From Neoarius graeffei (lineage: Eukaryota; Chordata; Actinopteri; Siluriformes; Ariidae), in the NCBI RefSeq assembly GCF_027579695.1, contig NC_083589.1:39990835-40054834 (forward strand): DNA of 64,000 bases. Direction: 5' to 3'. How positions within the stretch are numbered: position 1 is the stretch's first letter; each line of letters begins with the position of its first letter. Below are positions 35,705-47,500 of the stretch, piece after piece. The translations under genes and the position numbers were made by a program. The notes beneath the pieces were generated by a model, which had not been told where the DNA came from, did not search any database, and worked only from the letters and a program-made list of their open reading frames with translations.

Positions 35705-36050
35705 CCCAACAACATTCTAGAAAAGTCTGAGAAATGAGGAGACCAATTGTTGTAGTTTTGAAAGGGAAATGTTGTCCCATTCTTGTCTGATATAAGATTT
35801 CAGTTGCTCAACAATTCAGGGTCTCCTTTGTCATATTTTTCACTTTATAATATGCCAGATGTTTTCAGTGGGTGGCAGGTCTGGACTGCAGGTAGGCCAG
35901 TTTAACACCCTGACTCTTTTAATACTATGAAGCCATGCACTTTTAATAGGTGCAGAATGTGGTTTGAGAGTATCTTGCTGAAATAAGCAAGATTTTCCCT
36001 GAAAAAGACATTGTCTGCATGACAGCATATGCTGCTCCAAACCCTGTATG
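35705..36050 (-). pseudogene. Tc1-like transposase fragment
   Basis: The minus-strand frame 36040-35840 reads SCLFQQDTLKPHSAPIKSAW and NWPTCSPDLPPTENIWHIIK, corresponding to the second Asp and the final Glu regions of the DDE catalytic domain of Tc1 transposases. Stops follow directly, so it is a dead remnant. Confidence 0.8.
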
Positions 36051-36204
36051 TATTGTATAACAGACTGTTTCTATGTATAACAGACCATGTTTTGTCATGG
36101 AAATCTGAACTTCAAAAGTAGCCAAAAGTACACTTACATGAAAGAAGTTACCTGTAAAATCACCTTTATTACATTCACAATTTAAGCACTTGAGTGTTTT
36201 CTGG

Positions 36205-36558
36205 GGTGGCACGGTGGTGCAGTGGTTAGCGCTGTTGCCTCACAGCAAGAAGGTCTGGGTTCGAGCCCCGTGGCCGGCGAGGGCCTTTCTGTGCGGAGTT
36301 TGCATGTTCTGTCCGTGTGGGTTTCCTCCGGGTGCTCTGGTTTCCCCCACAGTCCAAAGACATGCAGGTTAGGTTAACTGGTGACTCTAAATTGACTGTA
36401 GGTGTGAATGGTTGTCTGTGTCTATGTGTCAGCCCTGTGATGACCTGGCGACTTGTCCAGGGTGTACCCCGCCTTTTGCCCGTAGTCAGCTGGGATAGGC
36501 TCCAGCTTGCCTGCGACCCTGTAGAAGGATAAAGCGGCTACAGATGATGAGATGAGAT
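36205..36558 (+). mobile_element. V-SINE, array member 1
   Basis: First of four head-to-tail copies. It is bordered by GAGTGTTTTCTGG at 36192-36204 and 36559-36571. The V domain has a short deletion. Confidence 0.93.
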
Positions 36559-36571
36559 GAGTGTTTTCTGG

Positions 36572-36907
36572 GTGGCACGGTGGTGTAGTGGTTAGCACTC
36601 TCGCCTCACAGCAAGAAGGTCTGGGTTCGAGCCCAGTGGCTGGCGAGGGCCTTTCTGTGCGGAGTTTGCATGTTCTCCCCGTGTCCGCGTGGGTTTCTTT
36701 CCGGGTGCTCTGGTTTCCCCCAAAGACATGCAGGTTAGGCTAATTAGTGGCTCTAAATTGACCCTAGGTGTGAATGGTTGTTTGTCTCGGCGTCAGCCCT
36801 GTGATGACCTGGCGACTTGTTCAGGATGTACCCTGCCTCTCACCCACAGTCAGCTCCAGCTTGCCTGTGACCCTGTAGAACAGAATAAGTGACTACAGAT
36901 AATGGCT
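36572..36907 (+). mobile_element. V-SINE, array member 2
   Basis: More diverged copy (GGTTAGGCTAATTAGTGGC). It starts immediately after the second GAGTGTTTTCTGG and runs into member 3 without one. Confidence 0.9.
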
Positions 36908-36908
36908 G

Positions 36909-37281
36909 GGGGGCGGCACGGTGGTGTAGTGGTTAGCGCTGTCGCCTCACAGCAAGAAGGTCCTGGGTTTGAGCCCCGTGGCTGGCGAGGGCCCTTCTGT
37001 GTGGAGTTTGCATGTTCTCCCCATGTTTGCGTGGGTTTCCTCCAGGTGCTCCGGTTTCCCCCACAGTCCAAAGACATGCAGGTTAGATTAACTGGTGACT
37101 CTAAATTGACCGTGAGTGTGAACGGTTGTCTGTGTCTATGTGTCAGCCCTGTGATGACTTGGCGACTTGTCCAGGGTGTACCCCGCCTTTCACCCGTAGT
37201 CAGCTGGGATAGGCTCCAGCTTGCCTACGACCCTGTAGAACAGGATAAAGTGGCTAGAGATAATGAATGGATGGATGGATG
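36909..37281 (+). mobile_element. V-SINE, array member 3
   Basis: The tail is ATGG-type and ends against the third GAGTGTTTTCTGG (37282-37294). Confidence 0.92.
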
Positions 37282-37294
37282 GAGTGTTTTCTGG

Positions 37295-37638
37295 GTGGCA
37301 CGGTGGTGTAGTGGTTAGCACTGTTGCCTCACAGCAAGAAGGTCCTGGGTTTGAGCCCAGTAGCTGGTGATGGCCTTTTTGTGTGGAGTTTGCATGTTCT
37401 TGCCGTGTCTGTGTGGGTTTCCTCCGGGTGCTCCGGTTTCCCCCACAGTCCAAAGACATGCAGGTTAGGTTAATTGGTGGCTTTAAATTAACCGTAGGTG
37501 TGAATGTGAGTGTCAGCCCTGTGATAACCTGGTGACTTGTCTAGGGTGTATCCCGCCTCTCGTCCATAGTCAGCTGGGATAGGCTCTAGCTTGCCTGCGA
37601 CGCTGTAGAACAGAATAAGTGGCTACAGATAATGGATG
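37295..37638 (+). mobile_element. V-SINE, array member 4
   Basis: Diverged copy with a deletion before GTGTCAGCCC. It ends against the fourth GAGTGTTTTCTGG (37639-37651). Confidence 0.92.
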
Positions 37639-37651
37639 GAGTGTTTTCTGG

Positions 37652-38640
37652 AATGCACTGAACTCTTAAAACTTCCACCATTAGTTTTTAAAGTCTGTCC
37701 TGCTTACAAGGGACCAACCCTAGAACCTCCCCAGAACAAAATGGCAGCTTCAACTGACTGGGTGCCCAATGCAGACTTCTCGTTGGCTGAAACATACCTT
37801 CCACTATCTTCAAAATAAAACAGACCTGCTCATATTTCATACCATATGGCATTTTAAGGGTTTTACAACACAATGGCAAGTCTGTGTTTGCCATACAAAG
37901 TGCCCTTATAATGATAAAAATCAGTGGTAAAGAAATGCAAGATGGTTACACACAAGATACGCTCAACATTTAAACTCATTAATTGTTCTTAGGCTCAGTT
38001 TAATGGAGCCTTTTGTCAGAAAACTATAAAACAAAGTATAATATCATAAATTCAGGCTAAATAATACAACATAATTTCTCCATGATCTGAGGAAAACATT
38101 TGTACCAAACTAATGCAGTTGTGTGTGTCAGGCCCATAAAATATTGGAATGAAATTGTATTGACTTTCTAAACTGGCTAACAAAGGAACATTCCACAGTC
38201 TGGCCTACTGACCCTTGGAAAGCAGAGCCTGGCACAAAAGATAAGTGTGGGCAGGGAAACAGAAATCCTAACATATTCTGATGCTCTAAACAGCAATCTC
38301 GAAGTATAAGATAATATTGCATGCTATGTACGTATAACAGACTGTTGCTATGGACCACGTAATTATCGGAAGCAATATAATAATTTTAAAATCAATAAAA
38401 TCATTTTTAAATCAATATTTTGTGTCATTTTGATTTCTTAAGTAAGTAGCTGTGTAATAAATGGGATAATGTACATCAAACCAGTCATTATTATGAAATA
38501 AAGCCATTCTGGATGATTTAGTATCATCCTGTCAGGGTGTATTTTGCAGTAATGACAGGTTCACTGTACATTATCCCTAATTTATTACATGGCTCATTTG
38601 AATAGTCAAATCTGATTAGTCAATTACAGCATTCAGTAGA
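37652..38640. other. no gene recognised
   Basis: AT-rich; frames at 37636-37818 and 38128-38358 have no motif. No supported feature. Confidence 0.4.
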
Positions 38641-38644
38641 TTGT

Positions 38645-39130
38645 TTTTTTTTAGTAGAAATACGGAGGTGATTATAAGAAATCATGTGCTGATTGGTCGA
38701 GATATCTGGATTATTTCTCGATAATTACCTCCAGCACCTCAGCAAAATTGCGGCCAAGCACTTCATCACAGTAACTGAGGAAGAATTACAAATTATGAAA
38801 GAAAATGCTGCTCCTTAAAGCACTAACGATGCTACAAAGTTTGGTCTTAAACTATTCAAAGGTAAGGTGGAATTGTGATTTATTTTATGGATTTCAAAAC
38901 AAAGTATTTTATGTGACTTGATGTAGATAAGTGACACAAGTCTGTGTGCATTACATTTGCATGCTGATTTTGAAGATCGAAATAAATTATTTTTTAAATA
39001 TGATTTTAAAAAATAATCACCTGTGCATTTATACTAAAACAATTATCTGCCTCAGGCTCAGTGAATATCGGTAAATAATAACCTTGACTTCGTCTCAGTT
39101 ATTATTCACCGATATTCACCTCACCTTCGG
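38645..39130 (+). mobile_element. degenerate DNA element with KENA exon, copy 1
   Basis: Strongly similar to 63300-63700. The frame reads EELQIMKENAAP and then hits a stop where the other copy continues, before a shared donor-like AAAGGTAAGG. A hairpin GTGAATATCGGTAAATAATA against TATTATTCACCGATATTCAC lies at about 39060-39120. Confidence 0.55.
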
Positions 39131-39377
39131 CGAATAATTGTTAAATATTAGATAAATTTGGCCATATTCAAGCTATATCAATTTCATATATCACTTTTTG
39201 CACTGTTATCTGTCACAGACAAAACAAAAATGATCAGTAGGCCTAACTGTGTTTATATTACAGAAACCACAGGTGAAATAAAGTTGTATATGTGGCCTTT
39301 GGCGAATAATTGTTAAATAACAGACCGTTGTTAAGTATAACAGATTATTGCTTTGGACCATGTCATTAGCGGAAGCA

Positions 39378-40005
39378 ATAAATCATGTATCCGTCCATCT
39401 TCGACCGCTTATCTGGATCCGGGTCGCGGGGGTAGCAGCCTAAGCAGAGCAGCCCAGACTTCCCTCTCCCCGGCCACCTCCACCAGCTCTTCCGGGGGAA
39501 TACCGAGGCATTCCCAGGCCAGCCAAAAGATGTAATCTCTCCAGCGTGTCCTGGGTCTGCCCCGGGGTGTCCGGGGCATACCCAGAAAACCTCCCTTGGG
39601 AGGCGTCCAGGGGGCATCCTAACAAGGTGCCCGAGCCACCTCAACTGATTCCTTTTGATGTGGAGGAGCAGCGGTTCTACTCCGACTCTCTCCCGAATGA
39701 CCAAGTTTCTCACCCTGTCTCTAAGGGAGAGCCCAGCCACCCTGCAGAGAAAACTCATTTCTACCGCTTGTATCCGCGATCTCATTCTTTCAGTTACTAC
39801 CCATAGCTCGTGACCATAGGTGAGAGTGGGAATGTAGATGGACTAGTAAATTAAGAGCTTTGCCTTTTGGCTCAGCTCTATCTTTATCACAACAGACCGG
39901 TTTAGCGTCTGCATCACTGCTGACGCTGACCCGATCCGTCTGTCCAACTCCTGCTCCCCCTTACCCTCACTTGTGAACAAAACCCAGAGATACCTAAAGT
40001 GGAGG
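39378..40005 (-). mobile_element. non-LTR retrotransposon 3' end
   Basis: The minus-strand frame 39785-39366 has MSFLCRVAGLSLRDRVRN and LRWLGHLVRMPPGRLPRE, the C-terminal end of a reverse transcriptase protein common in fish genomes. The spacing after this block is frame-shifted (the usual RGRPRTRWRD block is missing). Clade not assigned. Confidence 0.7.
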
Positions 40006-40011
40006 AGAAGC

Positions 40012-40160
40012 ATCCATCCATTATCTGTAGCCGCTTATCCTGTCCTACAGGGTCGCAGGCAAGCTGGAGCCTATCCCAGCTAACTATGGGCGAAAGGCGG
40101 GGTACACCCTGGACAAGTCGCCAGGTCATCGCAGGGCTGACACATAGACACAGACAACCT
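40012..40160 (-). mobile_element. V-SINE 3' fragment
   Basis: Only the distal body and tail (GGTCGCAGGCAAGCTGGAGC on this strand) remain. Confidence 0.85.
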
Positions 40161-40232
40161 TTAGAAAGTCTTCCAATTTCATGGAACACATTTTGATACA
40201 CAAATAACCATGACCAACAAATGAATATGTTT

Positions 40233-40401
40233 CATTCATCTCTAGCCACTTTATCCTGTTCTACACCCGGAGGAAACCCACACAGACACGGAGAGAACAT
40301 GCAGACTCCACACAGAAAGGCCCTCGCCAGCTACTGGGCTCAAACCCAGGACCTTTTTGCTGTGTGGCGACAGTGCTAACCACTACACCACTGTGCCACC
40401 C
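40233..40401 (-). mobile_element. V-SINE with large internal deletion
   Basis: The tail joins directly to the V domain (TTCTACACCCGGAGGAAACC), removing about 190 bp. Confidence 0.85.
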
Positions 40402-40433
40402 AGAAAACAAACAAACAAACAAACAAAAAATCC

Positions 40434-40748
40434 ATCCATTATCCTGTTCTACAGGGTCGCAGGCGGGGTACACCCTGGACAAGTCGCCAGGTCATCACAG
40501 GGCTGACACATAGACACAGACAACCACTCACACTCACATTCACACCTACGGTCAATTTAGAGTCACCAGTTAACCTAACCTGCATGTCTTTGGACTGTGG
40601 GGGAAACCGGAGCACCCGGAGGAAACCCACGCGGACACGGGGAGAACATGCAAACTCCGCACAGAAAGGCCCTCGCCGGCCCCGGGGCTCGAACCTGGAC
40701 CTTCTTGCTGCGAAGCAACAGCACTAACCACTACACCACCGTGCCACC
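40434..40748 (-). mobile_element. V-SINE with small tail deletion
   Basis: Subfamily 1; the segment between GTCGCAGGC and GGGGTACACC is missing. Confidence 0.9.
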
Positions 40749-40769
40749 CCCCAATGAATATGTATGACA

Positions 40770-42005
40770 TGCAAATTTATCTATGATGTCACTTGGCGAC
40801 TTTTAGATTGCTCGAGCAAATCTGCTCTAGTTTCCCCTGAACAGAGTTGGCAGCACTGTGTTCAGTGCACTAATGGACTTTTACCTCAGGTGATGGCAGG
40901 CTGTGGATGATGCTAACTAATAAGTCTTTCGAATTTGTCAGAAAGCTCATTAATAATACCCGAAAAACAGAGACGAGGGAATTCAATTCAGCACAGACCA
41001 GTTATTCATCTGTCCTGACTGTGAACCAGGAGGAGTTTGAACAGCACAGTATAATTTTTAAAAGTATGGATTTGTACTGATGTGCAAAATTAGCAACTAA
41101 GTCGAAACTGAAGTCTATAAAGAAACACAAAAAGGTAAGTAAACCCTGAGGCCCAGTACAGCTCAGTGTTTACCTGATTAGCCTGAGAGGTGACTGGCTA
41201 ACCTGTTAGCTAGCTATTTCACAAGGCTAGCTAGTTCATTTATTTATGCTTTTTTAAATTATAATTCACGAATGTGCTATATATTGGTTTGGAATAACTA
41301 ATAAACTTCATACTAATATAATCCTATTAGTGTTTACTCTGTTCTGACTGCTGACTTTAGCTTGTGAAATGCTAACTGAAATCCTAAAGGCGCACCTGAA
41401 GCTAAGCTAATTTCTGACTCAGCATTTTGTGTTCAGACTGATGCTTAAAGAACTGACATTTTGAACTGTAAATGTAAGACTGGCCCCTCACTACAGGGTT
41501 TGGGGTCTGATTTGGCCCTTTCCGATAATCTCAGTTTCAGAAGTCGATAATCTGCCCAAATAATCCTGAAGGGTTACAGACATCACCTCAGGTCACTGAC
41601 TGGATCCGAGCCTCACAGATTTAGCATACTTGCTAACTTTTGGGTTGTTTTACAATCAGGGTACAAAGTTTGTGTCACAGGGGTCCAAAATTCAAATTGA
41701 TTCAAACTGGTTCTTGTACCAGTTTTTAAATGAAGGACAAGTTAAAGAACAGATTTCAGGTAATTTTTTGACATACACTTAGGGTTGCCACCATTCAGAA
41801 ATGAAATAATGGACACGGGGCCCATGGGGTGGGGTGCTCACAGCAGTGGAATGTTTTATTTTGTAGGTGTTTTTAGTAAAGGGGTGATCAAGAAAGCAAT
41901 TACTCATACTTAAAGTTTGAAATGCCTTATTGCCAATGCTGTAAAAATATATAATGTACAAGTGGGCAACAATGAACTTTTAAAATATAATCTAAATATA
42001 TTGAG
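40770..42005. other. no gene recognised
   Basis: No supported gene or named repeat in this 1.2 kb. Confidence 0.4.
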
Positions 42006-42012
42006 AACCAGT

Positions 42013-42329
42013 GCTGTCGCCTCACAGCAAGAAGGTCCTGGGTTCGAGCCCCGTGGCCGGCGAGGGCCTTTCTGTGCGGAGTTTGCATGTTCTCCCCGTG
42101 TCCGCATGGGTTTCCTCCGGGTGCTCCGGTTTCCCCCACAGTCCAAAGACATGCAGGTTAGGTTAACTGGTGACTCTAAATTGACCGTAGGTGTGAATGT
42201 GAGTGTGAATGGTTGTCTGTGTCTATGTGTCAGCCCTGTGATGACCTGGCGACTTGTCCAGGGTGTACCCCGCCTTTCGCCCGTAGTCAGCTGGGATAGG
42301 CTCCAGCTTGCCTGCGACCCTGTAGAACA
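42013..42329 (+). mobile_element. V-SINE, 5' and tail truncated
   Basis: Starts inside the head (GTGCTGTCGCCTCACAGC) and stops at GACCCTGTAGAAC, where Harbinger-type sequence begins. Confidence 0.9.
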
Positions 42330-42583
42330 TGCGTGCTCGCGGGGCGTGTGTGGGCATGTGAGGACACTCCTCCTCACCAATCAGTGCACAGGGGAGTGTC
42401 TCCTCACGCCCCTAGCCCCACTCGGCTCGGTTTGGCTCGCTTCAGCCCCATTCCAAAACCGTGCGAGTTTTGGGTGCTGGGTAGGGCTGAAGCGAGCTGA
42501 GTCGTGCTGCTCTGAGGTAGTCGAAACGCGAGCCGTGTCGGGCTGAAGTGAGCTGAAAAAAGGTAGCGGAAAAGGGCCAATAG
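42330..42583 (-). mobile_element. Harbinger-type MITE family A, end fragment
   Basis: Contains one terminal repeat (GGTAGCGGAAAAGGGCCA) and about 230 bp of the adjacent sequence of the elements at 34996 and 48499. It lies between two oppositely oriented V-SINE pieces. Confidence 0.85.
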
Positions 42584-42808
42584 ACACAGACAACCATTCA
42601 CACTCACATTCACACCTACGGTCCGTTTAGAGTCACCAGTTAACCTAACCTGCATGTCTTTGGACTGTGGGGGAAACCGGAGCACCCGGAGGAAACCCAC
42701 GCGGACACGGGGAGAACATGCAAACTCCACACAGAAAGGCTGTGGGCTCAAACCCAGAACCTTCTTGTTGTGAGGTGACAGTGCTAACCACTACACCACT
42801 GTTCTGCC
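42584..42808 (-). mobile_element. V-SINE, truncated
   Basis: Starts within the body (ATAGACACAGACAACCATTC) and runs to the head, with a deletion near CAGAAAGGCTGTGGGC. Confidence 0.88.
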
Positions 42809-42907
42809 ATTTATTATTACTACTACTACTAGACCACTATGTAGTGAGCACATTTGGTATTTGGCCTAACTTAAAAATTGGTGGATTTTATGGAATGAAG
42901 TGATCTC

Positions 42908-43465
42908 GTACCCCTTTTCGACCAACAGGGAATGGGTTTCGTTCTAGTTCATGCACCACATTTTGAACCGTTCAGAGCATTTAGACCAAAAATAAATTGG
43001 TTCATAACCTAAAAAGTTGGTTCCCAGCTGGAACCAAAACATAGCTGGTGTTTCCAGCACGAACTGTGGCATCATCAGTGGGCGTGTCATTAGTTTGTAG
43101 AGGAAATGGAGCACAGTAATGAAGCACGCAACAGAAAAGGATACATCTTCAGAAAAAAATGGACTGAAAACAAATATCTGCAAAACAGAACACAACCTTG
43201 CAGGTAATCAGTGCACTTTACCATCTTGTTACTACTGTTTACGCCGATGTGCATTGTGTAACACCCTCCATTCATGACACATACTTAGATTAGATAAAAC
43301 TTTATTGATCCCTTTGGGCGGGTTCCCTCAGGGAAATTAACTTTACAACGGTTCTGCTCAAAACTGGTTAAAACATGGGACGGTTTGCTAACTGGCACCA
43401 AGGTTCAAAGAATCCTGAATGGAACCAGTTCAAGAACCCATTCCCTACTGGTTGAAAAGGGTATC
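42908..43465. mobile_element. DNA element with long inverted ends
   Basis: GTACCCCTTTTCGACCAACA at the left and CTGGTTGAAAAGGGTAT at the right, each next to GGAATGGGTT or its complement. Target duplication unclear. A LINE tail fragment sits inside at 43287-43342. Confidence 0.65.
43287..43342 (-). mobile_element. LINE 3' tail fragment
   Basis: Reverse-orientation copy of the tail at 8338-8396 (GATCCCTTTGGGCGGGTTCC). Confidence 0.6.
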
Positions 43466-43892
43466 AGTGATTTTGACTGTGCCATTATTGTTGGCTTGTG
43501 TTCCTGACTCGTGAATCGCCTACACTGCCATCTACTGGATGCTTGTGTTAGAACAACCGCAGCTTATCTGTTTCTTGAAATCAAGTTGTCTGTTGCAAAT
43601 CATGAGTCGCACTTCTGTCATTTTTGGCACACAGACATGAGAGAGAAAGTGTGTAAAAATAAGACTATGCTCCTGAGCGTTCAGAATGCAAGTTACAAAC
43701 ACAAACCCTGTGTTACGGTCTTGTATGAAATTAGGAGTACGCTTTGTGTTTTTTTGCAGATCGGAAGTTACAGTTGCAAACTCCAGAATGTGGTTTCATA
43801 AGTTGTGAATTACAATTGTTACAATAGTGCTTCACTTTAACAGTTCTCTGTTTACAAGCACAAATCATACTCTCTGCTTATTTGTATCGTAG

Positions 43893-44252
43893 GGCGGCAC
43901 GGTGGTGTAGTGGTTAGCACGGTCGCCTCACAGCAAGAAGATTCCGGGTTCGAACCCAGCAGCCGGCGAGGGCCTTTCTGTGTGGAGTTTATATGTTCTC
44001 CCCGTGTCTGTGTGGGTTTCCTCCGGGTGCTCTGGTTTCCCCCACAATCCAAAGACATGCAGTTAGGTTAACATGGGGTGGCCTTGGGCTGAAGTGCCCT
44101 TGAGCAAGGTACCTGACCCCTGACTGCTCCCCGGGCGCTCTGGTGTGGCTGCCCACTGCTCTGGGTGTGCGTGTGTGTTCACTGCTTCAGATGGGTTAAA
44201 TGCAGAGGATGAATTTCACTGTGCATGTGATAAATAAAGGTTTCTTCTACTG
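43893..44252 (+). mobile_element. V-SINE subfamily 2, full length
   Basis: Standard head and V domain; after GTTAACATGGGG the 3' part differs (GCTTCAGATGGGTTAAATGC, then GAATTTCACTGTGCATGTG). It lies about 100 bp upstream of stra8 coding exon 1. Confidence 0.9.
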
Positions 44253-44367
44253 AAAGCACGATTCTACCTTTTATATAATACACACAAGCCCTAAAACATT
44301 GATGGAAAGCATAGTTTTAAACTCTCCTGTTATATTTATGTTATAACAGGACAGATAGAGAGCAGGT

Positions 44368-44559
44368 ATGTCCTGTGTTGGTCAAGAGAAGCAGAAGGAT
44401 GACGGTGAGCAGCAGAACGTGAGAAGGAGAGCGCTGCTGCAGACCCGACATCGGGCCACAATTGCGGATCTTTTCGAGGCACTGAAAAATATGGTGTGTC
44501 CATCCAGTCAGTCCAGTCAGAACGGTGAAGCTTCTTCTAATCAAGGAAGTCCTGCCAAG
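44368..44559 (+). CDS. stra8: stra8 coding exon 1 (basic region and helix 1)
   Basis: Encodes residues 1-64. RRRALLQTRHRATIADLFEA aligns with human STRA8 RRRLSQARHRATLAALFNN. It ends in phase 0 at AAG|gtgagg. Upstream, an acceptor-like ttataacag ends at 44349; reading through from it gives an in-frame TAG at 44356-44358, so ATG 44368 is the likely start and 44350-44367 would be 5' UTR, with a non-coding exon further upstream. A second acceptor-like agcag ends at 44365, so an upstream coding exon cannot be excluded. Confidence 0.88.
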
Positions 44560-47500
44560 GTGAGGAAAACAGGGAGAGTTGGTTCATAGAGACTACATGT
44601 ACGGTAGTTCATCATACACTTAAGAAAGCTCATTAGTTTTTGGCACAAACAAAAATCATAGTTTGTAAATCATGGTTCTATCACAGGGCATGTCTGTCAT
44701 ACAGTTACCATAACTACGACAGTGAAACAACAGTGCTAACTTGTATTATTATTATTACACTATTATTTTGGCTAGGAATAAAACAATGAGGTGTGCTGTT
44801 ATGTATATTTTATTACTCTTACACTGTCGTAATGTGCCAATAATTAACGTGTGATCTGAATTTTAACCCTACCTAGTTACCTTTAATTTTGTAGAACATC
44901 CATGAGACAGGTTGGTTCATTTTATAGCTTTGTTGTTATCGCAGCCATAAACAGTTGTTCCTTCATTATCTTTCTCTCTCTCGAAGTCTCTTTTTTTTTT
45001 TCCTCTCTCTCTCTTTTTAAATTAATGAGACAAAAATAAACAGGGTGGCACAGTGGTGTAGTGGTTAGCGCTGTCGCCTCACAGCAAGAAGGTCCTGGGT
45101 TCGAGCCCCGGGGCCGGCGAGGGCCCTTCTGTGCGAAGTTTGCATGTTCTCCCCGTGTCCGCATGGGTTTCCTCCGGGTGCTCCGGTTTCCCCCACAGTC
45201 CAAAGACATGCAGGTTAGGTTAACTGGTGACTCTAAATTGACCGTAGGTGTGAATGTGAGTGTGAATGGTTGTCTGTGTCTATGTGTCAGCCCTGTGATG
45301 ACCTGGCGACTTGTCCAGGGTGTACCCCGCCTTTCGCCCGTAGTCAGCTGGGATAGGCTCCAGCTTGCCTGCGACCGTGTAGAAGGATAAAGTGGCTAGA
45401 GATAATGAGATGAGATGAAAAATAAACAGCTTGTCATGTAACAGAGAAGCCTGAAAGTTGAGTCCGCTGTTCTGAAGACTTTAATACGGTGGAAAACGTA
45501 CAGACTGTTACAAAGCTCTTTCGTAAATGTGAAATAAACATCGCCTTTCACAAAGCAGTTTCATATCAATGCTTATACATGACATTTTCTTTGTTAAATA
45601 CACCATAATTTATTTTATTCGTGTTAGATTATGTAGAGGGCGGCACGGTGGTGTAGTGGTTAACACTGTCACCTCACAGCAAGAGGGTCATGGGTTCGAG
45701 CCCTGTGGCTGGCAAGGGCCTTTCTGTGCGGAGTTTGCATGTTCTCCCCGTGGGTTTCCTCCAGGTGCTCCGGTTTCCCCCACAGTCCAAAGACATGCAG
45801 GTTAGGTTAACTGGTGACTCTAAATTGACTGTAGGTGTGAATGTGAGTGTGAATGGTTGTCTGTGTCTATGTGTCAGCCCTGTGATGACCTGGTGACTTG
45901 TCCAGGGTGTACCCCGCCTTTCACCCATAGTCAGCTGGGATAGGCTCCAGCTTGCCTGCGACCCTGTAGAACAGGATAAAGCGGCTAGAGATAATGGATG
46001 GATGGTGTAGAACATCTGTCATATAAGTTTCTGTGAATTAGCTGTTTGTGGTCATGTTTTAGAACAAGTGCATTAATAATTATTAAAAAAAACCCTAAAC
46101 CTATTATTTGAATTACAGCTGACCAATCAGATTTGAGAATTCATCATTTCTATGGTATAAAAGACAACAATAGTAAATGAAAGCAAAACATTTGACCATA
46201 GACCACTGTACTGTAGTACTGTAGTACAGCGGCAGTGTAATAGTTAAATGTCTAATACACATAGTTTACATAGTCCTCCAAACGTCAAGGTTTAACACAC
46301 AGTAAGTATTTGAAATACCACAGTAAAAGTACAGGTATATATTCAGGTTCATATAACCATAGTTAATATAAAGTTACCATAGAGTACCTTTGTAAAACTA
46401 TAGAAAAAATACAATATGAAGTCTTATAAGGATATTACCAATGTAAATCTACAGGATGTACTACTATTACAACTGCTCATAATAATAGTAATAATAATAA
46501 TGAGTGAACTTAAGAGAATATGTTAAAGAATATCCATCTCATTATCTGTAGCCGCTTTATCCTGTTCTACAGGGTCGCAGGCAAGCTGGAGCCTATCCCA
46601 GCTGACTACGGGCGAAAGGCGGGGTACACCCTGGACAAGTCGCCAGGTCATCACAGGGCTGACACATAGACACAGACAACCATTCACACTCACATTCACA
46701 CCTACAGTCAATTTAGAGCCACCAGTTAACCTAACCTGCATGTCTTTGGACTGTGGGGGAAACCGGAGCACCCGGCTCGGCCACTGGGCTCAAACCCACG
46801 ACCTTCTTGCTGTGAGGCAACAGTGCTAACCATTACACCAACATGCCACCTGTTAAAGAATATATTTAAGAGCATATGGTAAGGCATTGACCTGATTTTT
46901 GATGGCTTTTGCGACTGCATGCTTGTATGTCTGAACGACGAACCTGTCCCACCACATGGAAGTGCAAGGCAACGTATCTCATAAACACTTGATCACCGGA
47001 TTACGAAATTTGTACGGTATCTTTATTTACATAAGATAGATGGTTTTTATCCAGCTCTTATTTTTAATTTGCTTTTTAAAAAATAACGTGGGATTATTTA
47101 CTAACACATTTTACACTCATCAGGAGCTCTGCTTTTAGGCAGTAAGTAAATGAATAAGGATAAGTTTAATTTATATAGCGCCCTTCTCACACCCAAGGTC
47201 GCTTTACAGTTACAAAATCAAACAGCAGTATTTCTGAGCAGTAAATATCCATCCATTATCTATACCACTTATCCTTCAGGGTTGTGGGGAAGCTGGAGCC
47301 AATCCCAGCTGAATTCAGGCGAGAGACACCCTGGGCAGGTCTTCGATCTATCGCAGGGCTAACACGGAGACAAACAACCATTCACATTCACGGGCAATTT
47401 AGGTAGACAGTTGACCTAATCCACTTGTCTTTGGGCTGTGGGAGGAAACCAGACGAAACCCACATAGGCATGAGAACATGCAGGCTCCATACAGAAAGAC

